Shown here piece after piece: positions 34,424 to 44,040 of a stretch of DNA of 64,000 nt. A program made the translations under genes and the position numbers. The DNA is from Candidatus Jettenia sp. (GTDB taxonomy: Bacteria; Planctomycetota; Brocadiia; Brocadiales; Brocadiaceae): assembly GCA_021650895.1 (NCBI GenBank), contig CP091278.1, positions 1,579,659 through 1,643,658 on the forward strand, read 5' to 3'. Below the pieces are notes generated by a model, which did not search any database, had not been told where the DNA came from, and was given only the letters and a program-made list of their open reading frames with translations. Numbering within the stretch: position 1 is the first letter of the stretch; every line of letters starts with the position of its first letter.

Positions 34424-36247
34424 ATGCCATTATTTGATTGGACAGGGAATCCATGGGTAGATGCAGGAATTGCAGCTTTGTGTATCTTACAAAAAAAAGA
34501 CATTCCTGAATATCTGACATTAGATGATTGCAAAGGGGCTGCGGGTTTTATCAAAGTACTTTATCCCAAATGGGCAGCTAGGGGGCATGGTTTTGTAAAA
34601 ATATTTCACAATCTTCCAGCATTTAATACCAGTGTTGAACAGCCTGATAGTCTAAAAGAAGAATTAAGAAAACTAAAAGAAAAACTTGCTTCTGAACTGA
34701 ATATTAAATTAAAAATGGTTAGTAAAACTAGGCAATTTAAAGAACAATCTAAAGAAGTTCGCAAACGTCATGTAACAAATGACTACAAGCTTTCGGTATT
34801 CGAGAGAAGGTATACAGAATTTATTGATGATATGGTTGCTAAACTCGAAACCATTGGGAGTGGACATACATGCATTGCCACAGGTCAACATGAGGCAAAA
34901 ATTTTATTACAACGTGATAAATATCCACTTCTCGGCAGTGGAGATATGGTAAATTATTTCTCTTTCTTTGATGAAGGGTTAAGATTTTCTTACAATGCTA
35001 CTTTTGCTGTGCAATTTGCACCCTTAGCAATACTGGAAGTAAGTGACGAAGTTAAGAAAACGACTAAAGGAAAGAAAAAAGAAAATGAAGACGTTGAAAC
35101 TAAGAAAAAGAAACAAACTAGACTTTTTTTAGCCCACTCTCATGATGAAAGGATTCTCTTGAATGAGATAGTGGGTATTTTGTCTAATTCAATAAAGCAT
35201 TTTAAAAAAGCACTTTCACAAAACACCGAGATAAGTTTTTATAGCCCTCCGATTAAATCGCGTAACTTGAGCGAGGGAGCAGTTAGATTAGCAGAATACT
35301 TTATTGGAAACTCTGATGACTTAATAAGTGATACTGGAATAGCTATTCGTCTGTATTCATTCAGCAATGCTGGGCAACATGCAAATGTTAGTTTTGTTGA
35401 TTTGCCAGCTTCAATTTATCGCTTTATGTCAAAAGCACGGCGTTTTGCTTACTTTAATAACCTTAAAGATTTTTTCTCAAATTTACAATGGAATGAGTAT
35501 GAAAAGTTTGTTGAGGGGGAATCGATTACATATAAGTTTTTTGATAAAGAAAATAATCGCCTTAGAACAGATTGGAAACTTTTCGAACTTTATCTTACGG
35601 AGATTGAAGAAATGCCTCATCAAGACTTACAGACAATTGCTTATGCTGGTACACAGTTCTATCGGCATATAAAGACAATAAATCAAAAACCCTTAAAAGA
35701 ACTTGAGCAGATTGGGAAAGGGAAGTTCGGGGAATACAAACGACTTTTATTGAGTGTCCATAAACAAACACCTCTATGCACAGTCGAACAATTTCAAATT
35801 CTTGCTCCAGATGTTGAGTCAGAAGAAATCAAAAATTGGCTTTTAATACGAGATTTGATTCTTTTCCGAATTTATGAATGCCAACATAATGAACAACTTG
35901 CAGCAGAAAAAATATTACTTCCACAAATTGATAGTAAACTCTCCCCAAGACTACAAGCTCAAATTGAAGTTGCAGATAGGATATATGAGTATTGTATTAT
36001 GCAAAATCATAGAAGCCGGTTAAAAGAATTTGAAAGTGTTGAGAAGAGTTTTCAAGATTTTTTTACTGTGCTGGTTGCATTGCAAAGGGAGTGTTTTATT
36101 TGTTCGACTGAAGAGTTGGAAATACTTTTTCCAAAAGCCGATAATGGTCAAATTTTATGGAAAGATACCAAGAATACTATTATGTTTAGAATTTATGAAT
36201 GTGTTCATAAAACTAACTTACAATCTAATCGCAAGGAGGTTTTATAA
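34424..36247 (+). CDS. cas8b1: Type I-B Cascade large subunit Cas8b1 (Cst1)
   Basis: This is the large subunit of the I-B (Tneap) interference complex, about 607 residues, which reads the PAM and helps recruit Cas3. The N-terminus PLFDWTGNPWVDAGIAALCI is diagnostic of Cst1. Further on are RDKYPLLGSGDMVNYFSFFDEGLRFSY and the helical C-terminal part. The two CxxC pairs seen in many Cst1 proteins are not visible; only HTCIATGQHE stands at the expected place, so zinc binding may be lost. ATG 34424 follows AAGGAG at six bases. The stop overlaps the cas7 start by one base (TAATG). Confidence 0.9.
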   Translation: MPLFDWTGNPWVDAGIAALCILQKKDIPEYLTLDDCKGAAGFIKVLYPKWAARGHGFVKIFHNLPAFNTSVEQPDSLKEELRKLKEKLASELNIKLKMVSKTRQFKEQSKEVRKRHVTNDYKLSVFERRYTEFIDDMVAKLETIGSGHTCIATGQHEAKILLQRDKYPLLGSGDMVNYFSFFDEGLRFSYNATFAVQFAPLAILEVSDEVKKTTKGKKKENEDVETKKKKQTRLFLAHSHDERILLNEIVGILSNSIKHFKKALSQNTEISFYSPPIKSRNLSEGAVRLAEYFIGNSDDLISDTGIAIRLYSFSNAGQHANVSFVDLPASIYRFMSKARRFAYFNNLKDFFSNLQWNEYEKFVEGESITYKFFDKENNRLRTDWKLFELYLTEIEEMPHQDLQTIAYAGTQFYRHIKTINQKPLKELEQIGKGKFGEYKRLLLSVHKQTPLCTVEQFQILAPDVESEEIKNWLLIRDLILFRIYECQHNEQLAAEKILLPQIDSKLSPRLQAQIEVADRIYEYCIMQNHRSRLKEFESVEKSFQDFFTVLVALQRECFICSTEELEILFPKADNGQILWKDTKNTIMFRIYECVHKTNLQSNRKEVL

Positions 36248-37458
36248 TGAGAACTTTAACAGGAATAATTTTAATTGATGCAGGACATTCTGCCTTAAAC
36301 AATGCTGGATCTGTCCGTGAAGGACAAGGTAAAACTCGAATGAATGTTAAAAAAGTATCCTTAAAGAATGGTTCACTTCCGTATGTTTCACCACAAGCCT
36401 TTCGGTATTGGTGGCGAAATACAATTGCAGAAGAAAGTCATATTGATGGTCATGGGTGGAGTCTTTCACCAATTGTTAGAGGAGAAAAAACTGCATTTAC
36501 ACAAGGTAATCCTGTGGTTCATGAAGACGATGACATTTTTGGGTATATGCTAGCGATTTCGGCGGATGAAGAAACTGAGGGTACTGTTAATCGCCGTATT
36601 GCTCCATTAAAATGTTCTCCATTGCTTTCAATTCTTAAGAATGTAATTGTTTTGGATGAAGCCTCAATGATGCGTCAGGAAGGTGGTTTTATAACAAACA
36701 ATGATGGGATACGTGAAGAAGTTCCAGGAAATGCAGTGCGTTACAAGCAAGAGTGGTATGCAACAATTTTACAAGGAGTATTTTCTCTTACGCTGGATGC
36801 TGTGGGAGTTTTTGATATTGGAAATGGATACGATATTAATGAATCTATAAGACAAATTGCAATTGGACAAGGTGCGAGAGAAGAAAATCTGCCTACAGGC
36901 ACCCAAAACGAAGCAAATACACCTATTATCAGAAATCGTGTTGTTCTTCCTATAAGTACTCGCAGACAACGAATAGTTGATACTATTAAATCACTTGCCT
37001 TGCTTCGTGGTGGTGCAAAATTGACTCCGTACCTTACAGATACAAAACCCAAATTTGTTATTACAGCAGTTCTGTCATGTTCAAACCATATCTTTATGGA
37101 GCTTGTGCGAGAAGTTAATGAAAATGCCTTTTTCGATACCGAGGCGTTTAAAGAAGTGATAAGAAACTTTGGGGATAGAATCATTAGTCCAGTCTACGTT
37201 GGATGGGACAAAGGATTTTTGGCAGATCAAAGAACATCATTCAGTAATTATTTTACCGATACTGATAGTGGAAAAACCTTACGAATAACTACAAATTCTG
37301 AAACTAATCGACGCCAGATTGATTTTGCAGAGGGTCAAAGGCCAGAGGGTGCAATTGATATTCAAATAAGCTTTGGCAGTGTCAGAGATGTTCTTGAAGA
37401 AGCCTCACTATTTATTTCTACGACAATTTTGCTAGAACCGTCTCAGGAGAGGCACTAA
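36247..37458 (+). CDS. cas7: Type I-B Cascade backbone protein Cas7 (Cst2/DevR family)
   Basis: This RAMP-fold protein of 403 residues coats the crRNA spacer. Family signs are the start MRTLTGIILIDAGHSALNNAG, then SLPYVSPQAFRYWWRNTI (where the thumb region begins) and TNDTSGKT-like segments (ITPVYVGW: SPVYVGWDKGF), with NRRQIDF near the end. The length is near the usual for Cst2/DevR. The start overlaps the cas8 stop by one base and its own stop overlaps the cas5 start by one base, so the Cascade genes are one tightly coupled unit. Confidence 0.9.
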   Translation: MRTLTGIILIDAGHSALNNAGSVREGQGKTRMNVKKVSLKNGSLPYVSPQAFRYWWRNTIAEESHIDGHGWSLSPIVRGEKTAFTQGNPVVHEDDDIFGYMLAISADEETEGTVNRRIAPLKCSPLLSILKNVIVLDEASMMRQEGGFITNNDGIREEVPGNAVRYKQEWYATILQGVFSLTLDAVGVFDIGNGYDINESIRQIAIGQGAREENLPTGTQNEANTPIIRNRVVLPISTRRQRIVDTIKSLALLRGGAKLTPYLTDTKPKFVITAVLSCSNHIFMELVREVNENAFFDTEAFKEVIRNFGDRIISPVYVGWDKGFLADQRTSFSNYFTDTDSGKTLRITTNSETNRRQIDFAEGQRPEGAIDIQISFGSVRDVLEEASLFISTTILLEPSQERH

Positions 37459-38099
37459 TGCAAGTTCTTCGTGTTCACATCAGGGGTTGGACCGCATCAT
37501 ATCGTGTTCCAATTTTTATGATGGGAGATCAACCAACATTTAAAATTCCTCCATTTTCTACTGTATATGGAATTATATCAGCTGCTGTCGGCAGATTCAT
37601 TACTTCCATGGATACCGGCGTAGGTGTTGTAGCTTTTAGTGAAAATAAGGCAAACGATCTAGAAAAAATTCATTCACTTACCAAGAAATTTACAATTACA
37701 CCATCAAAGCCGATACGGCGAGAATTTTTGCATTCTGTTGATGTTTTCCTGTATTTAACTGAGAAAAATTATCAGCATGCCTTTGAGAATCCATATTATC
37801 CAATTTTACTTGGCCGTAGTTCGGACTTAGGTTATGTTAAAAAAGTCAAGATTATTACCTTACAACAAACCAATGAAGCCGAATTTAGAGGTACTTTGCT
37901 TCCATTTGAAGAGCCCTTTCGTTCCCAAGTTGCAAGCCCAATTATGTCTCTTCCAATTTGCTTTACTGACTCTGCTCCCCGTTGTCCGATTGCTGTCAAG
38001 ATTTTTTACATGGTTGAGAAAAAAGCAAGAGTGAATGCACAAAATTTATTTATAGATGCCGAAATGAATTGGGGCGTATGGATTTATCCAAAAGGGTGA
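37458..38099 (+). CDS. cas5: Type I-B Cascade protein Cas5 (Cas5t)
   Basis: This 213-residue RAMP protein caps the 5' tag of the crRNA. The N-terminus VLRVHIRGWTASYRVPIFM, followed by PTFKIPPFSTVYGIISAAVG, is typical of Cas5. PYYPILLGRSSDLGYVKKV and the C-terminal GVWIYPKG complete it. Its start codon overlaps the cas7 stop (TAATG). The stop is five bases before the cas3 ATG. Confidence 0.9.
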   Translation: MQVLRVHIRGWTASYRVPIFMMGDQPTFKIPPFSTVYGIISAAVGRFITSMDTGVGVVAFSENKANDLEKIHSLTKKFTITPSKPIRREFLHSVDVFLYLTEKNYQHAFENPYYPILLGRSSDLGYVKKVKIITLQQTNEAEFRGTLLPFEEPFRSQVASPIMSLPICFTDSAPRCPIAVKIFYMVEKKARVNAQNLFIDAEMNWGVWIYPKG

Positions 38100-38104
38100 T
38101 AATT

Positions 38105-40312
38105 ATGATATATGCAAAAAGCAACGGTGAAGAATTGTTCGATCATACAGTAAATTGTTTATCTGTTTTTAAAACAATAAGAGAGAATTTTTTCTATATT
38201 CCACAACTTTGTGGAGTAGTAGAATTCTGGAAGCATCTATTCTTTGCTATTTTCTTTCATGATTTCGGTAAGGCAGCCAAGGGTTTTCAGGATAAATGGA
38301 ATAGTTGGGGGTATCGCCATGAAGTTTTATCTGCAAGTTTTTCACTCGAGCTAAATTTACCTGAATTATATACGCACACAATAACTTTAGCAATAATAAC
38401 GCATCACAGAAATTTAAGAGATGAGATACTACGGGTCTTTACAGATGCTGAACTATCAGAGTGGAATAAACGTATTGGTGAAATTGAGGCAAATCTTAGT
38501 TACTTACATCACCGTTTTTATGATACAATACCATGTCTTACTAAACAATTTTTGGATAAGACGTTATTAGATATTCCTCGCGTTTATACTCTTAGTCATC
38601 TTAAAAATGGCTATGAGGGTAGTATTCGATGGTACATTAATACTAAAAATAAGCCCAACAAACTTTACGCAATATTTTTACGTGGTTTTCTCATAGCTTG
38701 TGATCATCTTGCTTCGAGTGGGAAAAGTGAAATCATGGCAGGCATTAAAGAAGTAGCTTCGAAGCTTAATATTCCGATTTTTAAACCATTTCAAGATAGA
38801 GCAAGGCAGGTTTTGGGAAATGCTCTTCTTTCTGCACCGACTGGTTCTGGTAAAACGGAGGCCAGTTTATTATGGGCAGAGGGTAACCAGGATAGCGGTC
38901 GGAGAATTTATTATGTTTTACCCTATACTGCCAGTATAAATGCTATGTATCGGCGATTAGCTCAATATTTTGGAGAAGATGCTGTCGGAGTATTGCATGG
39001 CAAAGCAAGCTATTTTGCTTATAAAACATTGTTGGAGCAAGATTATAGTTCTGAAGAAGCCTCATTACTTGCAAGGGAGATACAGGAATTATCAAGAAAA
39101 CTATATCGTCCAATAAAAGTACTTACTCCTTTTCAAATATTAAAGGTGTTTTTTGGTGTGAAAGGATGGGAAAGTCAACTTTCAGAGATGTCCGGTGGAT
39201 TGTTTATTTTTGATGAAATACATGTATATGATGCTCATATAACTGCTCTTATTCTGAAGGTTGTTGAGTATTTGGCAAAAATTGAAGCAAAGTTCCTTTT
39301 TTTATCTGCTACTTTCCCTAAATTTCTCAGAGAAAAAATCAAAGCGATACTGCCAAATATACGGGAATTTGGTCCTGAAGAAAATGATACTGATGGGAAA
39401 GAACTATTGTTAACTCCTAGGCATAGAGTTTGTTTATTAGAGGGTGAAATAATAACGCATATCGGTAAAATACAAGATGAACTGAAAAAAGGAAGTCGTA
39501 TTCTTATAGTTTGTAATACTGTAAAAAGGGCTCAGGAATTGTACCAACTTCTAAAACCATATGCGAGATCTTCAGAATTATTACACGGTAGGTTCATTTT
39601 AAGAGACAGAGAGAAAAAGGAAAAGAGGCTTGAAGAGAAGGATAAGGAAGACAAAGATAAGATACAACTACTTGTAGGTACCCAGGCAGTGGAGGTCTCA
39701 CTTGATCTTGACTTCGATACCATTTTTACTGAACCAGCACCTATCGATGCCTTGATTCAGCGTCTTGGAAGGGTTAATAGAAAAGGGTTGAAAGGAATAG
39801 TTCCAGTCTATATTTGTACACAGGGCTCTGAGAAGGACAAATATTTTTATGATTTACAAAGGATAGAAAAAACAATTGACTGCTTTGTGGATGGTGAAGA
39901 GTTAAGTGAACGAAGAATTATTGATATGGTGGAATCTGTTTATAGTGATGGTTATGACAGCAAGGAGAGCCATAATTTCCAAGTTGCTTGGGAGGCTTTT
40001 GATCACGTAATTGACTCATTGACTCCATTTGAAGATTCTGCAGAGAAAGACAACTTTTATGATTTAATTCGATCATTTGAAGTAATCCCCAAACGATTTG
40101 AACCGGAATACCTTCTCTGTAAAAGCAAAAAAGAACATTTTGAGGCTATGCGCTTTATAGCTAGTATTTCCTTAGGACAAGGAACTATGCTCAGGAAAGG
40201 TGGTAGACTAGAGATGAGAAGCGATGGATACTTGGTAGCTGATGCTCGATATGATGATGACCTTGGCTTAATGATTGATGAAATAGAAAGAGATGTTGGG
40301 ATTATTGACTGA
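38105..40312 (+). CDS. cas3: CRISPR-associated nuclease-helicase Cas3
   Basis: This 735-residue effector unwinds and shreds the DNA marked by Cascade. The N-terminal HD nuclease has FFHDFGKAAKGFQDKW (HD pair, residue about 51), YRHEVLSA and IITHHRNL. The helicase has APTGSGKTEASLL (Walker A, about 243), FIFDEIHVYDAH (DEIH box, about 367), LSATFPKF (motif III) and LIQRLGRVNRKG (motif VI, about 550). All motifs are intact. I chose ATG 38105, with AAAGGGTGATAATT in front; the longer frame upstream lies inside cas5. Confidence 0.95.
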   Translation: MIYAKSNGEELFDHTVNCLSVFKTIRENFFYIPQLCGVVEFWKHLFFAIFFHDFGKAAKGFQDKWNSWGYRHEVLSASFSLELNLPELYTHTITLAIITHHRNLRDEILRVFTDAELSEWNKRIGEIEANLSYLHHRFYDTIPCLTKQFLDKTLLDIPRVYTLSHLKNGYEGSIRWYINTKNKPNKLYAIFLRGFLIACDHLASSGKSEIMAGIKEVASKLNIPIFKPFQDRARQVLGNALLSAPTGSGKTEASLLWAEGNQDSGRRIYYVLPYTASINAMYRRLAQYFGEDAVGVLHGKASYFAYKTLLEQDYSSEEASLLAREIQELSRKLYRPIKVLTPFQILKVFFGVKGWESQLSEMSGGLFIFDEIHVYDAHITALILKVVEYLAKIEAKFLFLSATFPKFLREKIKAILPNIREFGPEENDTDGKELLLTPRHRVCLLEGEIITHIGKIQDELKKGSRILIVCNTVKRAQELYQLLKPYARSSELLHGRFILRDREKKEKRLEEKDKEDKDKIQLLVGTQAVEVSLDLDFDTIFTEPAPIDALIQRLGRVNRKGLKGIVPVYICTQGSEKDKYFYDLQRIEKTIDCFVDGEELSERRIIDMVESVYSDGYDSKESHNFQVAWEAFDHVIDSLTPFEDSAEKDNFYDLIRSFEVIPKRFEPEYLLCKSKKEHFEAMRFIASISLGQGTMLRKGGRLEMRSDGYLVADARYDDDLGLMIDEIERDVGIID

Positions 40313-40761
40313 TGGATACAACATTTATCTTACAATGTTCTGGTTTTTTAACATTTAACGAGTTCAAATTACCAGGGATAAACAAAGTAAATATGAAGTA
40401 TATATGTTTATCCTGTTCCATCCTGTCTACTCCTATTAGATCAAAAGTCGCAGATTACCTAGGTTACATAGGATAGTATTCTGTAAACCAAACGGGATAC
40501 GGATAAGATATTTTGTGAGTTTCTGGAATTTTTAGTTCTTCATGTACTTCGGTCTTTTTGTGGTAAAATATGGAGAATCTAAATGAACATGGATAGATAG
40601 GATGAACGGGATAAAAGTAGTGCATGTGCTCAAAATTAAGTTGAAAATCATTACGTATATCCATTCATGCCTATTCGTGCTCATTCGTGGCTAACTAAAA
40701 TATCGTGTTCATCCTGTCCCTCTATTAAAAATGAAACCTCTTAGTCTAAGAAAGGATTTGT
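40313..40761. other. Intergenic region with degenerate short repeats
   Basis: No gene. It contains scattered pieces of the ATCCTGT and CATTCGTG kind (for example ATCCTGTTCCATCCTGTC near 40411, ATTCGTGCTCATTCGTGGC near 40673), which are degenerate and intermixed. It separates the interference genes from the SEC-C and adaptation genes. Confidence 0.5.
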
Positions 40762-41680
40762 ATGATGGATTACCAGGCACTGGATGACAAGTCGCTTCTA
40801 AAACTTCTTTTTACTGAAACAGACCGGCTGCCACGAAAGGCGGTGGATGAATTTGTCAGACGTGGTGAACGGATGATAAAGCCACTCGATGAGATCGTAT
40901 CAAAAGAGTCCTCCTGGACAAACAGCATACCGGAATGGTGGGCCGTGATACATGCGGTATTTATCCTTGGTGCAATTGATACAAAAGAGGCTGTTTTTAC
41001 CCCTGATACGGGCTTTACGACGGGCAGAAGCGCATGATGTTGATTGGATTACTACGGTACTCCCATCGATATTTGGCAAATTAGGAATGCCAGCAATAGA
41101 TGAACTGAAAAAGATTGTAAAGGATAAGGCGAGCGATTGGAGGGTTAAGGATTCAGCAATAATGGGATTGGCTGCTATTACTATTAATCATCCAGAGATT
41201 GAAGATGACATTTTCCCTCTTATTCACTCCGTGTTAACCGATACGGAAGAGGATATCGATGTGAGAAGATGCGCAGGAAATGTGCTCCTCGATTTTGTAC
41301 GAAGCGAATACAAAGAGTCACTTCTTGCTTTTTGTGAGGAAGAGGAAAAAGCAAAAGAGGATGAATTTGAAATCGTTGCATTCAGTGAGGAAGATGTCAA
41401 AGAGGTTTTTTCCATAAATGGAAAAAATCTCTACCATTACACAAGAGATTGGTTATCTTTTTATGATGAAGATGAGATAGAGAAACGGCAAGAGCGGTGG
41501 AGAAGAGAAGAGGAGGAGGAGGAGGAGGAGGAGGAGGAGGAGGAATTAGAATACCTTAAAGAGGATGAGGAATTTTTAGAGCCTTTTACCCCTGAAAAAC
41601 GGAAAATCGGCCGTAATGAACCCTGCCCATGCGGCAGCGGGAAGAAATATAAGAAATGTTGTATGAATAAAGAAAAATGA
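40762..41680 (+). CDS. SEC-C motif protein with helical repeats, one frameshift
   Basis: The first frame (40762-41037) and the second (to 41680) form one protein of about 305 residues if the T5 run at 40994-40998 is T4. The junction then reads [19 protein letters not shown]. The N-terminal part ([22 protein letters not shown]) and the middle ([19 protein letters not shown]) are HEAT-like helices, similar to DUF1186-type proteins. A run of about 15 glutamates, encoded by GAG repeats, precedes a SEC-C zinc motif [18 protein letters not shown]. It is not a known Cas protein. Its position between cas3 and cas4 may be chance. Confidence 0.75.
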
Positions 41681-41687
41681 TTGAAGG

Positions 41688-41820
<133 letters not shown>

Positions 41821-41844
41821 AAAATTTGTAACAGGTGCAAAGTT

Positions 41845-42354
41845 ATGAATAGCTCTCTGCATAATATCCGCTTCACCGGTACCCAAATTAACTACTTCTT
41901 TCTTTGCAAGAAAAAGCTCTGGTACTTTTCCCATGATATCCAGATGGAACAGAATAGCGATGCCGTCTACCTCGGAAAGCTGATTCATGAGACGTCGTAT
42001 GAACGGGAGAAGAAGGAGATTGATATTGATGATACTATCAAGATCGATTTCATCGGGAACGACAGGGTTATTCATGAGGTGAAGAAATCTGATAAGGTAG
42101 AAGAACCGCATATCTGGCAGTTGAAGTATTACCTCTGGTATCTGAAGCAGAAAGGTGCTGATGGTATTACCGGCAAGATAAATTATCCTAAACTGAGAAA
42201 GACCCTGGACGTGTTCTTAGAACCGGAGGATGAGGAAAGGATTCAATCAATTTTAAAGGAGATACAGGATATTATAAATGCTGAATTACCGCCATCGGTA
42301 GAGCGGATGAGGATGTGTAAGAGTTGTAGTTATGGGGATATTTGCTGGGTGTGA
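41845..42354 (+). CDS. cas4: CRISPR adaptation exonuclease Cas4
   Basis: This 169-residue RecB-like nuclease helps pick and trim prespacers so that they carry the right PAM. The first cysteine is in INYFFLCKKKLWYF; the C-terminal cluster CKSCSYGDIC supplies the other three Fe-S ligands. The nuclease motifs are LGKLIHE (His), IDFI (Asp), HEVKKSDK (ExK) and IWQLKYYLWYL (QxxxY). All are intact. It starts about 25 bp behind the 7-nt inverted element. Confidence 0.9.
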   Translation: MNSSLHNIRFTGTQINYFFLCKKKLWYFSHDIQMEQNSDAVYLGKLIHETSYEREKKEIDIDDTIKIDFIGNDRVIHEVKKSDKVEEPHIWQLKYYLWYLKQKGADGITGKINYPKLRKTLDVFLEPEDEERIQSILKEIQDIINAELPPSVERMRMCKSCSYGDICWV

Positions 42355-42369
42355 TGAGGCTGTGTAGAA

Positions 42370-42435
42370 GGATTCAGAATACAGGAGTCAGAAGACAGAA
42401 TCCAGGAGACAGAACTCAGAAGTCAGAAGTCAGGA
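42370..42435 (+). repeat. 7-nt repeat cluster, left flank of the second four-helix gene
   Basis: The units are GATTCAGAAT, ACAGGAGTCAGAAGACAG, AATCCAGGAGACAG, CTCAGAAGTCAGAAGTCAGG. These are degenerate TCAGAAG/TCAGGAG units in the plus orientation. Confidence 0.82.
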
Positions 42436-42470
42436 ACAAAAATATGGGAGTGAAGAGAAAGGAGTGTGAT

Positions 42471-42839
42471 ATGGAGAGGTTGCCGGCAAAAAGTTTTCAA
42501 GATCTGATTGTTTGGCAAAAGGCTCATCAATTTGTATTAGCTGTTTACCGTTTCAGCGAAGACTTTCCTAAAAAAGAGTTGTATGGGTTAATATCTCAAA
42601 TAAGGAGATCTGCGGTTTCTATTGCAGCAAATATTGCTGAAGGGTTTAAGAAAAAGACCAGGGCTGATAAAGTACGGTTTATGAATATTTCTCAAGGTTC
42701 CCTGAAAGAGTGTAGATACTATTTAATCTTAGCAGAGGATCTCAAATATGGTAATGGTTTAAAGTTAGTGTCACAGCTTGAAGAAGTCAGCAAATTATTA
42801 GAATCATACTCTACTTCTATTCTAAAGTCTTATTTATAA
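42471..42839 (+). CDS. Four-helix-bundle protein, 23S rRNA IVP/Avd-like (copy 2)
   Basis: This 122-residue protein has SFQDLIVWQKAHQFVLAVYR, YGLISQIRRSAVSIAANIAEGF and ECRYYLILAEDL: the complete four-helix core without extra tail. It is related to copy 1 (32864) at the family level, but the two are strongly diverged, so this is not a recent duplication. AAAGGAG at seven bases fixes ATG 42471. The gene sits between cas4 and cas1, bracketed by 7-nt repeat clusters in opposite orientation. No reverse transcriptase or rRNA is close. Confidence 0.88.
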   Translation: MERLPAKSFQDLIVWQKAHQFVLAVYRFSEDFPKKELYGLISQIRRSAVSIAANIAEGFKKKTRADKVRFMNISQGSLKECRYYLILAEDLKYGNGLKLVSQLEEVSKLLESYSTSILKSYL

Positions 42840-42870
42840 TTCATGTTGTCTAGATCTTATTATTTTATTA

Positions 42871-42906
42871 TCTTCTGACTCCTGACTTCTGTCTTCTGGA
42901 TTCTAC
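42871..42906 (-). repeat. 7-nt repeat cluster, right flank of the second four-helix gene (inverted)
   Basis: CTTCTGACTCCTGACTTCTG followed by TCTTCTGGATTC is the reverse complement of the left flank type (GAATCCAGAAGACAGAAG). The four-helix gene is thus enclosed by inverted arms. Confidence 0.82.
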
Positions 42907-42914
42907 ATTTTCTT

Positions 42915-43906
42915 ATGAAACAAAACTACTACATCTTTAACAACGGCCGCCTGAAACGGCAGGAGAATACGATCTTCTTTGAAAAGGAAGATGGTTCGAA
43001 GTCCATTATTCCTATCGAGAACACAGAAGCCCTTTACGCCTTTGGGGAGATTGACTTCAATACCAAACTCTTCAATTATCTGGCGCAGAAAAGTATACCG
43101 GTGCATGTCTTTAACTATTACGGATTTTATTCAGGCAGCTATTATCCCGCGAATATTTAAACTCGGGACAACTCCTGGTAAAGCAGGTGAACCATTACGC
43201 AAGCCGTCAAAAGAGGATTGCGCTTGCAAGGGCATTTGTGGATGCAGCCAGTTTTAATATCCTGAAGAATCTGAGATATTACAGTAATAGAGGCAAGGAA
43301 TTAGACGAATATATTAATACGATTGAAGGATTCAAGGCACAGGTCGATAAAATAGAATCAGTTGAAGAGTTGATGGGACTTGAGGGGAATATCCGAAATA
43401 CCTACTATAAGGCATGGCCTATAATTATTGACCAGGAGATAGAATTCGAACGCAGGGTGAAACAGCCGCCCGATAATATGATCAATGCCCTTATCTCATA
43501 TCTGAATTCAATGGTTTATACAACATGCCTTGGTGAAATATACCATACCCAGTTAAGTCCACTTATCTCATATCTCCATGAACCGGGAGATCGCAGATTT
43601 TCATTAAGTTTAGACTTGGCTGAAATATTTAAACCCATTTTTAGTGATAGAACGATATTTACCCTACTGAACAGGCAACAAATTACCGAGAAGGACTTTA
43701 TGACGGAAGTAAATCTCTGTTACCTTAATGAGAAGGGAAGAAAGGTCGTAATCAAAGAGTATGATGAAAGACTGAAAACCGTGATAACTCATAAGAGACT
43801 TGAGAGACAGGTCTCTTATCGGTACTTAATAAGACTGGAATGCTATAAGCTGGTTAAACATATTATTGGTGAGCAGGAGTATGAGGGATTTAAAATCTGG
43901 TGGTGA
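42915..43906 (+). CDS. cas1: CRISPR integrase Cas1, interrupted by one frameshift
   Basis: Cas1 with Cas2 inserts new spacers at the leader end. The first frame gives MKQNYYIFNNGRLKRQENTI to NYYGFYSGSYYP and stops at 43158-43160. The rest (REYLNSGQLLVKQVNHYASR onward) reads one frame over, beginning with CGC at 43148. One lost C (CCCC to CCC at 43146-43148) explains it; with it restored the protein has about 331 residues. The catalytic residues are present: Glu in ALISYLNSMVYTTCLGEIYH (N/E region), His in SPLISYLHEPGDRRFSLSLDLAEIF and the Asp in DLAE. If the shift is real, adaptation is off. Confidence 0.88.
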
Positions 43907-43913
43907 GTTCTCT

Positions 43914-44020
43914 AAGAATTCAGAATCCAGAAGTCAGGAGCCAGGAGTAGGAGATAGGTTTTTGACTTCTGACTTCTGACTCCTGAATTCTGACTTCTGG
44001 ATTCTGGATTCTGAATTCTT
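43914..44020. repeat. Empty inverted-repeat element made of 7-nt units (between cas1 and cas2)
   Basis: The left arm is AAGAATTCAGAATCCAGAAG and continues with GTCAGGAGCCAGGAG. The right arm ends CTTCTGGATTCTGGATTCTG then AATTCTT, the reverse complement. The centre holds TAGGTTTTTGA. No gene is inside. Confidence 0.85.
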
Positions 44021-44040
44021 CTTAATACGAGGTTAATACA

